Shown here piece after piece: positions 22,900 to 32,822 of a stretch of DNA of 64,000 nucleotides (position 1 is the first letter of the stretch; every line of letters begins with the position of its first letter). The notes below the pieces were generated by a model. It made no database searches. It saw only the letters and a program-made list of their open reading frames with translations, and had not been told where the DNA came from. A program made the position numbers and the translations under genes. Where the stretch lies: assembly GCA_023014335.1 (NCBI GenBank), contig JAECYW010000012.1, forward strand, positions 248,001 to 312,000, given 5' to 3'. The DNA is from Galerina marginata (taxonomy: Eukaryota > Basidiomycota > Agaricomycetes > Agaricales > Galerinaceae).

Positions 22900-23993
22900 C
22901 TATGTTGCCTCCCGTTCTCCTTGGCCAATGCTTGTTGAAAATTCAGAGATGAAGCGGATATTTCCTCTTTGACCGTCCCCCGTCTGATTATCGGCGTCTG
23001 CACACCACACAGTTGTTCTAGCCTCAGTTCCATGTGCGACACGATAAACGATTAGAAGGGGGGAGATAACCTAATTTGAAGGGCCTCAGTGAGGACATCA
23101 GAAGAAGAAAATCAGCAGCTTACACAGATATGAGGGAGGAGGAATAGCGGTAGGTCATATCCCACACTATTAGGCTCGAAATATAACACAATATAGAGCA
23201 CAGTGAAGACGACGATCAACGAGCTTGATTCCACGCACATCACCATAATCCTTGTGTAAAGTGATCCATGCGAATGCCCGAGGGTTTTGCGAAGGTATCT
23301 TTGATGATACAGCAGGCGGAATACAATCAACGCAGCCAAAACAATGTTGGTGATCGCAGAGAGACCTAGTGTAATAGCGGGTCCCAGTCCTATGATATCA
23401 ACGGGCACTAAGACGAATAGTCCCGCCACTTTGTTGTATTACATTTTGCAGTCAGCGTCATGAATTTGAATTAGCGAATGGTACTCACCAAGTGACATCA
23501 AAGTGAGTAATACGAGGAGGGAAGTGAGAAATATATGGGATTTTCTTGAAATGCCTTGATAAAGGGCGAAGCAACGCCATACCTAATAATGAGCAGGTTA
23601 ATAACCGGCAATCCGAGAAATGAACAATGTCACCATAAAGCCATCCGCAGCCCAGATAGCCGGGGGAAGAAACCATGGGTTGCTTTCGGTTAAGGACAGC
23701 CAACTAGAAAAAAGAGGACTAGAAGGGCGGTTGGAGGGTGGTCGGAATACTTCTGCTGTGATGGAAAACGCTTGCTGGACAAAGGCCCAGGTGCTCAATG
23801 ACAGCAGAAAGGTGATATAGGCGAAAAGAAAATGGCGCCTGATTTTTGACTTGAGATGTCGTGCTTTCAAAAGGGTGCGGAAGCAGCTGATGTAGAGCGA
23901 AATGACAAGGCCGTATGTAATCCCAGAAACCAGTGTGCTGAGGAACGTGAATTGCAGGGAATCATCCTTGCCTGGTGCGAATTCGCCGGACAT
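22900..23993 (-). CDS. Multi-pass (probably 7TM) membrane protein, paralogue C
   Basis: Exons (minus): 23634-23993, 23489-23582, 23124-23428, 22900-23070; 309 aa. It is the closest relative of paralogue B: same start region, same intron phases, and shared segments such as RLLYHQRYLRKTLG, YTRIMVMCVESSSLI and ISPLLIVYRVAHGTE. The helix pattern is as in A and B. Lying in the same orientation 0.7 kb from B, it is a tandem duplicate. It is head-to-head with RVT copy 2, mirroring A and RVT copy 1 at the left edge. Confidence 0.85.
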
Positions 23994-24864
23994 ATCTTAC
24001 AGGCAAAACCGGGGGTATAGATGAACAAAGGGTCAGGGCATATATACGAAAATCCCGAGCTTGCTTCAAGTGCTGTCATGTACGATTGCAGGCTTGCTTC
24101 GGCAGGCTGTGCATCACCAGACTCATGTAACCATCACACCCGAGGCATAATTTTGACCTGTTTTTAGCATCTAACGTTGGTCAAGCCTGATAGGAGGTGG
24201 TTCCCAAAGGTCCAGCGCCTATAATCCCCTAAGGACTCGAGACGACTTGATTGAAGCCGATTGAAAGACCTCCAAAGTTCGGCCTCATGTTGAATGTCAA
24301 GAGATGTCCCTGCTGAGCAGAAAATAAGGCCGCTTGAATTGACAACAGTGAAGAAGCAATGCTAAAGATCGACGCACCTTATTCATAGTTCCCCGTTCCA
24401 ACTTCCATAAAATCGATGGATGGACGAGGGCATGTACTGTGTGTGACAGAATGTGTGACGACCGTTGCGCGATTCCAAGTTGGAACGTGACAAAGTTTTG
24501 TTTTCGCCACCGCGATACATCATGCAGCGCGATGGTACTCAATATCAAACTGCGAGGACCGCGAGGACCGCAATGTCCGAGTCTGTTCAGTTATCTTCCA
24601 TGTTCTCCTACAAGTGCTGATATTTTATCTTTAGAGTACCAATTTTCCAAAAATTTGTGTGGATAACACTCAGGCTCTGCATCACTGACGACCAACAATC
24701 ATCAGTCCAGCTTTCACCAGTACTGTCATTGTCAGATGCTTCCCGTCGATGTTGTCATGAAAGACAGTTTCGACGGTTGCATGATATGTCCAGCACGAGC
24801 CTCCTTCGTTTTAAAATGAACTTGGTTGATCTAGTAATAATCTAGCATCTCAAGGCTTCATCTC
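23994..24864. other. Intergenic between divergent 7TM gene C and RVT copy 2
   Basis: The counterpart of 1051-2470. A TATATA at 24041-24046 (47 nt before the 7TM gene C start, minus orientation) is a plausible core promoter. No gene recognised. Confidence 0.5.
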
Positions 24865-27701
24865 ATGAACATGGCGTCCAGCACATCTCCCAACGCATCG
24901 AAATCTTCTTTTGGCCAAACTCTTCAATTTATTACAGATATTAAGCTCCAAGAGCTCGAAAAGCAGCGACTCGCATACCAGGCGCATGCAAAAGTCCTCG
25001 ACAAAGCCCAGGCATTTGGCGAGAAGGGAGACATTCTCAAGAAAGTCGAGGTCTTGGCAAAGGCCGTTAAATCCTGGACAGGTTCCGGTGCAGTCACTGA
25101 ATCCAAGATTGTCGGCGGGAAGCTCCAGTTAACCAACCTTGCATTCTGGATCCAGCAGGCGAAGCACGACCCCAGTTTTAGTCGGGAAATCGCTGAGGGA
25201 TGGGCGGACACTCTGGAGGAACATATTCGGCATACCATCATGCGATTCGACTCTGCGAAGCTTTTTGGAAATCTCTTCAATGAATGGCTAACGAGTGGCG
25301 ACTCGGTGGCATTGGCGTATCAAGCTGGACCAGAACCCGCAGAGGGAAATGATACTTCGGACTCGGATGGAACGACTGGCGAGACAAATAGTTCCGGATA
25401 TGTTGCAGTAGGGAGGAAAGAGATGTATGAGCAGAAGGAGAAGTTGATTTCCATCGTCTTCGACGAATACCCTGTCGATGTCAAGGAACTTAACGCGTAC
25501 CTGGAGGACCTATTCTCTTCGGAAGAAGCTACCAAAGCACTAGAAAAGCTGCGTAAGGAGCTCAAGGACTTCAGTTATTGGCTTCAACGTCGACCTATTG
25601 CTGTCCAGGATGTCAAAAACGCGATTAAAGGGCTGCTCGCGTCGGGTTTAATGGACGAGGAAAAACGCACAACATTGAAGGCATTTGAAGAAAATTCTAC
25701 TGTTCTCGATGAAGTCGCCAGCGTGTTGAACATGCGAATGGCCAGCCTCGAAAGCTGGACCTGGCCAAAGGAAGGCATTTTGGTCGAATTTCGTCGCCAT
25801 CTAAATGGCAAATATAGGTCAGTTCTCAGAACCCCCTCTCGATGGCGTGTTTGTATATTTAACATCCCTTCATTTTTCTTCAAAGGGCATTCACAGACCC
25901 CGAGATCATGGACGCTCTTCTGCTGCAACACATCGGCGTTTCCTGGCAAGTCAAACTCAAGATCGCCCTTACCCGGGTGTTTGAAAGTAAAGCATGGGTC
26001 CGTCCAGCCCCACCTTTGCACGAAGCCAAGCAACGCAGAGTGGAACAACTCCATGGGCATCAAGATGAGTTCTCGATCGAGGCTGAGCGGGAAAGCAATC
26101 GAAAAGCGATGTTCTTCCTTACTCAACTACAGGAAACCGCTAGCGAAGTTGAACCATACGACGATGTCGTTGATGCCCCTGCTTCGGATTCGAAGGCGGT
26201 GGGCGGCGCAGCCCTCGTCAAGCAAAAGTTGTTGCACATCATGACAACAGAGTCTTACCTCAACACTGCGCTATATGGAATCCATGCCACGGTCTGTTCA
26301 GACTTGGAATGGTTTGGCCCGTCCCTGCCGCACGCATCAATCCTCACCGTCTTGGAGTTTATGGGCGTGTCCAAATCCTGGCTCTCGTTCTATCAGGCCT
26401 TCCTTTCAGCACCCGTCCGCTTCCCCGGCGAATCCGAAATCCGCGTGCGTAAACGTGGCACGCCAATAAGCTATTCTCTCAGTGTGCTCTGCGGAGAGGC
26501 TGTAATCTTCATGATGGATCTAGCAGTTAATCAACGTGCGAACGGGCTGTTCCTCCATCGAATGCACGACGACCTCTGGCTTTGGGATGCGAGCGTTAAG
26601 AAGGTCGCGGCTGGGTGGGCAGAAATGAACAAATATGCCAAGTTGGTTGGGCTCACATTCAACACCAAGAAAACGGGATCTGCATATGTCGGCCCTCGTG
26701 CTGAGGATGCGATTGGATTGCCGAGCGGGGACATCCGCTGGGGATTCCTCAAATTCGACACCTCAGAATCACGTTTCGTGTTCGATCAGCAAGAGATCTC
26801 GAACAACATCATCGAGATGCGTCGTCAGCTCGCAAATGCCAAGTCCGTCTTTGGTTGGGTCAATACCTACAACAAATATATGACCTACATCCTGCGAAAT
26901 TTAGGCGGTATTCCCGCTAACTGCTTCGGAAAAGCTCACATCATTGGCATGATCGATACCTTGGGACGCATTCAGCGCGAGCTGTTCCCTGATGGCAGTG
27001 CTAGCGCTGTCGGATACCTCAGGAAGATCATCAAGGAGCGATTTGGTGTTACGGATCTCCCTGAAGGGTACTTTTACTTCCCAATCGGAAGTGGCGGCCT
27101 TGAGTTACGGAATACAATGCTGGAATTGTTAGTACTTGAAAGGCGCGACAAACCCTTGTTTACATATGGAGAAGAAGAGTCGGACGACGAACCTGATCCT
27201 GAGGATGAAGATGAAGATGACGATGATGGATCGGCAGACGAGCAGTTCCTTGAGTACAAGGCAGTAGCAGAAGAGAAATTCAAGAAGCGTATCGAGGACG
27301 ATCGGAAGGTATACAAGCGGCTCAAAGAAGCCTGGGATGTCGACCGCGATAACCGCAGAGGAAAGCGAGGCACCGCCGCTACGAAGGAATTCATGCCCTT
27401 CGAGGAATACACCTCCCTGCGCGAATCGTGGCTCACCAGCTGGGGCGATTCGTATCGACACATGCTGGAGCAGCCTAGCGTCCGACAGGTCGTGCAAGTG
27501 CCCAAGGTGCGCGAGGCTCTGAGTGCGCCGTCGTCGAAGCTGTTATGGAACTCGATGGATTGGTATGACAAGTGGGTTGTGAGCATGTATGGCGAGGAGG
27601 TGGTGAAGAAATTCGGTGGTCTCGAAGCTGTGGATCCGAACTTGATTCCGGTTGGAATGGTCCAGTTGTTTAGGACCTCGAGGATAAAGTTGGACCAATG
27701 A
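24865..27701 (+). CDS. RVT-type cellular reverse transcriptase (RVT copy 2)
   Basis: Exons are 24865-25817 and 25886-27701; one 68-nt intron; 922 aa. An N-terminal helical region of ~320 residues precedes the polymerase core. Motif-A-like aspartate: D457 in CSDLEWFG. A motif-B-like RGTPISYS lies at 508-515, and motif C is HDDLWLWD with paired aspartates 546-547. Thumb-side sequence includes GDIRWGFLKFD, NCFGKAHI and LPEGYFYFPIGSGGLELRN, the signature I associate with fungal RVT proteins. A strongly acidic linker (about residues 750-775) precedes a basic helical tail. No endonuclease, integrase, RNase H, target-site duplication or poly(A) tail is seen, in line with RVTs being host genes rather than retroelements. 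The catalytic residues look intact. Confidence 0.85.
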
Positions 27702-28867
27702 GTTCATTCGTGTGATAATTGTTGGAGGAAATGTATGGCACATATATTGTAAAATAATTCTGTCTTTTCCCGTGCACGTTTTGGCCCCTGTTTCTCTCAT
27801 GTTCTTTTGATGAATTTTTTTCACGCAGGTTGGAAGGATGCGCTTTTTACACAAGTTCGGTTTTTTAAATCTCAGATTCATTTTCGGCTAGTGGCTACCG
27901 GTCGGTCCTTGAATCCGACGGGGTGAAAAATCCTCCCCTGTCCTGTTGTTCAGACTCGTAAAGTACAGTCGGCTAAATTATAGTTCTAAGACATTCATTC
28001 GATGGTTTTCAAGTCCATATCCCGTGTCAGAAACACTGAAAATTCTCAAGTTATATCCTAGTTTCTTGAGGTAAGTAGCAATCACGTCTATTATGGGAAT
28101 TAATTCTAAAAACGGCTATCCTTCCTATTCTTTAGCCAGTCAATATCTGAGTAATTGCCATCCGGAATTTTTCATTCCATTGTCATTGCTGAATTCATTT
28201 GTATTTACCTCTCTGAAGGTCTTTCTTGTGCTTATATTTCTCTACCCTCTGAATGTACCAACCAGGGAACTAACGGGCATAGCATTCACCAGGATTAACT
28301 GCCACTACTTGTATTCTGAGGATCTAGGAATTTAATCTCAGATTGATTGTCTCTTGCTTCCGACTTACGCAGTACTGAGAAGGTGTGTCAATTTTTTTGG
28401 CAAGTACTCTAACTTGTGTGTTTTATTTTACAAGGTGCGTGAAATTTGTAAATTTAGACTGAACGTGCGTGAAAATAGGCCAACATGTGTAACTTGAATT
28501 ATTTTACAATATATGTGCCATAGAAATGTATATATTTCCGTCGTTTGATTTTACCTCGAGTATTGGATTTCTCGTGATGGGCATCTGTTCTGCACAACGA
28601 CATTCGCTCAAACTTTGCTCCTCCCTGCCTACTATTAGCAAGTGGCATACCCAACCCCTTTGAATCCCCCAAAACCTATCCACAATTCTTCCTGCATCGG
28701 CTTCGCCAGCAAGTGAGCGCTTCTTGAAAGATTGGCGCCCATTCTCCGGCCCGAAACTCCGCCTTCCAGTCACAAACTGAGACACGCTGAGACATGTTAC
28801 GCAAGCAACGAAACGGACTGAATTTACTCTTCCATTCCGTCCACTACCTGATACCGATATCTGAACA
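27702..28867. other. Intergenic, nothing recognised
   Basis: 1.2 kb, A+T-rich around 28380-28520. Only short frames without motifs. It ends in the promoter of BRI3-like paralogue 2. Confidence 0.6.
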
Positions 28868-29444
28868 ATGGAATCCTCTCAAACAGCACAGAATCAGCAA
28901 CAACCACCTCCATACGGCGGTCAGCCTCAACCGCAGCCAAATCCGAATACCAATACGTCAGAAAAAGGTGGACCCACGACCAATCAACACTGTAGTGGGT
29001 GCCCACAAACTCCAAACGCGGGTGCTCCAAGCATGCCAGTCCCCATGCACGAGCGTGGCGCGAGCCATGGGGCTGGTGGAATGCCGGTGTTCTATATCCC
29101 AGCTGATATATACCAGTCTCAACGTAAGTGCCCCTTACATCCTCAATGACCCGGGGCTGACTTGGATGAAACCTGGGGTTTGCAGTGCGCTGTGCTAGAG
29201 GAGAGCATGATATTACAACGCAGTATGGTCCTTGTGGAATTATCACTGCCATTGTAAGATCTGTTCCTGCTCTTTCAGAGTTTCATGTGCTGACGCGAAA
29301 TGTGTTCCAGTTCTGTTTCCCTATCGGCTTTCTTTGCCTATTGTAAATTATCCCTTTCCCCTTTCGACTTATCTTATGGCTACTGACTCGCCTTTCAGCG
29401 CCGACAGGGAAAAATTGTGCACCCGTTGTGGGCGACGGTTCTGA
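28868..29444 (+). CDS. BRI3-like small membrane protein, paralogue 2
   Basis: Exons are 28868-29123, 29186-29253, 29311-29342 and 29399-29444; 133 aa. A Gln/Pro-rich hydrophilic N-terminus with a short Cys/His patch is followed by LRCARGEHDITTQYGPCG, the hydrophobic FCFPIGFLCLF segment, and KLCTRCGRRF at the end. Intron phases (1, 0, 2) and the 32-nt third exon are identical to paralogues 1 and 3. It is tandem with paralogue 3, whose start lies 500 bp downstream. Confidence 0.85.
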
Positions 29445-29943
29445 CGACTTACTGTATATATTGGCTGGGCCGAACGAGAGGACGACTTTCTTCAGCTTGT
29501 TCATATTTTCCTATCTCGACTCGACATATTTTGGCGATAATGTATATCTTTCCGTTCTTGCTTTCATCTGCAGCTGCTGCGATTAAGTCGATTTGTCTTA
29601 GCTATGGATGTCCCTTGGCCAAAATCGACCGCTATCCCTCTTGGCGTTATTATCTTCGAACAATGGAGTCCACTTCGTCAACAGGTTTAGGACCTCTTAC
29701 GCTATTTCCGCCGTGGTCATCGACGCAAAATTGTCAAACTATTAGCGCCAATGCCCTTGGCAAGCTCGGGACCAAGCCTTCGAATCAGACTCTTCATAGA
29801 CTAATAGACCTCACTGAGACTTTCCAGGCAGCATAAAGAAGCGTTTCTTTTCAAGGACGTCAACTTCAAGCTCTACCCGCTACTTCTCGCCGCTTTCTGC
29901 CACCCAGAGAGCGCCATATCAGTATCAACGACAACCGACCTCA
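29445..29943. other. Intergenic between tandem BRI3-like genes
   Basis: Contains the 3' end of paralogue 2 and the promoter of paralogue 3. No independent gene is supported. Confidence 0.6.
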
Positions 29944-30569
29944 ATGCAATCTCCTAATATGACAGAGAAGTGCGGCGGGAGCAGCTATAACGTCTGCAAC
30001 CAGGCGCCGCCGAGCTGCCCCCCGCCTGTTTCTTGCATGCCAGTTCCCTTGCACGGTTGTAATTCCGGCTATAGCTATCATAGTCCTTGTGGAACTCCGA
30101 TGCCGCAGCCTCATCCACAACCGCATCCACAACCGCATCCACAACCGCACCCAAAGCCACCGTGCACCGTGTATGGACCGGCGCCTGTTGGGAACAATTG
30201 TAAACCCCAGCACCCCCAACCTCAACACCCCCAACACCGTGAGTGACCTTTTGCGACCAGTCCTAGGTCTAGAATTCGTATTGACGAATTGATACAGCCT
30301 ATGACCACTGTGCCGGAGGACAGCACCAGTCTAAGTCCAAGTATAGCACCTGCGGGATCCTCGCCGCTATTGTAAGGCGTTTCTTCCCTTAAGTTGAAGA
30401 GTTTGTATGCTGACTCGAGTCTCGAATCGTGTTTCAGTTCTGCTTCCCCATCGGATTTATCTGTTTGTTGTGAGCTGCGTTTTTTTTTGTACTGGTCGCG
30501 TGGTTCACTAATCTGCGTTGCAGCTCGGGCAGGGAGAAATCGTGCGTGCGATGTGGCAAACGGCTCTGA
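29944..30569 (+). CDS. BRI3-like small membrane protein, paralogue 3
   Basis: Exons are 29944-30238, 30298-30371, 30438-30469 and 30524-30569; 148 aa. The N-terminal half is Cys/Pro/His-rich, with a run of PQPH units encoded by an imperfect 12-bp tandem repeat near 30107-30150 that is likely to vary in length between strains. The C-terminal module is HCAGGQHQSKSKYSTCG, then FCFPIGFICLF, then KSCVRCGKRL. Exon structure matches paralogues 1 and 2. The His/Cys-rich N-terminus could bind metal, which is inference only. Confidence 0.85.
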
Positions 30570-31060
30570 TGTAAGTATTTACTTCGGCCGAATGAAAGGA
30601 CTTTGAGGAAATTTTTCTTGGACAAGCGTACTTTATCTTATTTTGCATATTTCAGACGATATTTGGTTTTATCTTGAATTATTGTATTTGGCGGCTCCAT
30701 GTATGTAATATCTCAATATTTTGGTCGTCCGACCACGGTCAATGTCAATGTGCTGATTTAGGGATGACAAACTGGGGAATAGGACTGATTGTTCGCCGTG
30801 ATGGTTGGCGTGCTCGAAATTTAAATGGGATTTATCGAATTGCACATCAGACTTGCTCGTTTTGACTGGAATTAAACGTAGTAATTTTAGCGCCTTCCCA
30901 ACAGGAGAAATTCGCAGGTTCTTAGTGTGCATAGAATTTAGCTGGAATTATTGCAATTGATTGGGCGGTACTACATTGCATGAGACGATGGCAGAAATAC
31001 ATGAATTACAACGAAATTAATCGAATGAGTAATTATTGGTTCGAAGTCGTTGGATACCGA
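30570..31060. other. Intergenic between convergent BRI3-like and hydrophilin genes
   Basis: An A+T-rich tail-to-tail interval with no recognisable feature. Confidence 0.6.
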
Positions 31061-31880
31061 TTAAATTCGCTCTCCTTGCTGGCGGAGCTCTCCCTTTTCC
31101 TGCAGTCCATCTTTTTTCAAAACCTTGCCGGCCAACTGGATAGTAAGAAAGAACGTGTCAGTTACATTCGATAAAAATATTTTAAAGACGTACCTCCTGG
31201 GTCTTTCCGACTACTTTGTCTCCGAAGCTGGGCTTGGTCGTCGAGTCAGTGGTTGCGCCGACTCCCGAAGGACCACTGCTTCCACCAAGGCCTCCAGAAT
31301 GGTGTTGTTCGGTCGATTTGTCGGTAAACGCACTGGCATCCGACCGGCCGGTGTTTCCACCAAGACCTGCGGAATGGTGGTCGGTCGATTTGTCGGTAAA
31401 CGCACTGGCATCCGATCGGCCAGTATTTCCACCAAAACCTCCGGATTGGTGGTCGGTCAATTTGTCGGTAAGCGCATTGGCGTCCGACCGGCCAGTGTTT
31501 CCACTAAAACCTCCAGAACGGTCGTTTGTCGAGTCAGTGATTCCACCGGCACCAGACAGACCAGTGCGACCTGCAGTAGGGTATTCGGTCGTCGGGCTCA
31601 TGAAAGGATTACCCTCGGTGAGAGTATCGCCTCCGGCGCCTACAGGATGAGAACGGTGGCTTTCGTGATGGTGGCCTTCGTGATGAGAGCGTGTGTGGGG
31701 CGTCAGATCTTGGGTGTTGCCCTCCTCTGAAGGGGGCAACCTGGTGTGGTCGATGGTGTCGGGAGAGTAGTCGACGGTGGGCTCAGCGCCTTTAGCACCG
31801 GGGAGAGGCTCGTCGTCGCGGTGGACGTGGTGATGGCCGATAGAGGCTTCGATTGGTTGGCTTGAGATGGGGTTTGACAT
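31061..31880 (-). CDS. Hydrophilin-like, Gly/Ser/Asp/Thr/His-rich repeat protein
   Basis: Exons (minus): 31194-31880 and 31061-31135; 253 aa. The protein is almost entirely hydrophilic, rich in G, S, T, D and H, and lacks Cys. A ~22-24-residue unit around GGNTGRSDASAFTDKSTDHH is repeated three times, with weaker flanking units. The short second exon encodes LAGKVLKKDGLQEKGELRQQ, a charged amphipathic end reminiscent of CsbD-type stress proteins. Such proteins usually protect against desiccation or heat; that is inference from composition. A TATAAAA box lies about 52 nt upstream. Confidence 0.75.
31280..31520. repeat. In-frame minisatellite of about 66-72 bp within the hydrophilin gene
   Basis: TCGGTCGATTTGTCGGTAAA (plus-strand reading) and its flanking sequence recur at about 66-69-bp spacing near 31310, 31379 and 31453, with a few substitutions. 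Units are in frame with the minus-strand coding sequence. Confidence 0.75.
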
Positions 31881-31931
31881 GATTGATTGTAATTATTGGA
31901 ATTGAGTTGTATTGAACGAGGATCCGGCAAG

Positions 31932-31938
31932 TTTTATA
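31932..31938 (-). promoter_or_regulatory. TATA box of the hydrophilin-like gene
   Basis: TATAAAA on the minus strand, 52 nt before the start codon. Confidence 0.5.
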
Positions 31939-32109
31939 GAGGATAGGGGGGTGATGTCATCGGTTGGTGGTGGAGACAATTCTACCTGATCCGTTCAATT
32001 GTGTCATCGTAAGTACAGCCCAGCGTCATCGAAAGTTTATTTACAGGGGCAAATGACTGAATGAAGGTGGAATGGAGTCAAATAAGCTTGGTGCTGCGTC
32101 AGAAAAGTC

Positions 32110-32500
32110 CTCGCGATCCCACAGGAGAAAATAGGAAATTGCTGCGGAATAAGGCAAGCCTCCGAGAGCGTGAGAAGAAACTTTCATGCCCGATTATGGG
32201 ACTTTGCGCTTGAAAGGCAACCACAATGTAGCACGCTTCAATTCGCTGGCAAGTGAAAGTTTTCCTTATTCTTCTCGTGGATCTCTGAGACGGAAGAGTC
32301 CTGAAGGCAGGACTAATTGTCTCCCATTGCAATCGTTTCCAACACTGCACGAAAGCACCAACTGTATGCGCGTTAACGGACGCGCGGAGCTCAAGGCGGG
32401 TATGAGTATGGCCGCTTCCTCCAGTGAAAACAAAAACTCTGACTGACCTAATAAGTAATTACGGTCGAAATGCATATATGTCTTAGTCTCTCTAATTGCA
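32110..32500 (-). repeat. Dispersed repeat copy A (inverted relative to copy B at 39 kb)
   Basis: Read on the minus strand, this segment aligns with 39070-39430 on the plus strand. Shared blocks include GCGCATACAGTTGGT, CTTCCGTCTC, CCAGCGAATTGAAGCG and GGGCATGAAAG, in the same order and spacing. Similarity is high in the middle and fades at both ends, and no coding capacity is seen. It is a non-autonomous element or solo remnant of unknown class. Ends are approximate. Confidence 0.75.
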
Positions 32501-32822
32501 GAAAAATTTGCTCAAACCGGGTGTATCTACATTAGGTCCTGCCAGGTTGATTTCTTGCCCTGCATTCCCGGCACCATTGCGAAATGTTAAACATGAGATG
32601 AAAAGCTAGCTGTGATAAGTGCGATGAGTTCTATATACATAACACATATGAAGACCTAATAAGAGTATAATGCGTTTCTAAATTACATATTACTATTCTA
32701 ACGATGAACGAATGATAAATAATAGCGAATGAGGAGGGCAACAGGCGTGAATAAATCAAAGCGAAAACACCGCCAGAGGCGAGAGCACAACAGCAATAGA
32801 CGGCAAGGAGAGAAGAGCAAGC
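32501..32822. other. Intergenic 3' of RPO41
   Basis: An A+T-rich downstream flank of the RNA polymerase gene. Nothing recognised. Confidence 0.5.

Noticed and set aside
27129..27497. Antisense frame opposite the acidic region of RVT copy 2
   Set aside because: Composition mirrors the GAT/GAA-rich codons of the RVT gene; no independent support.
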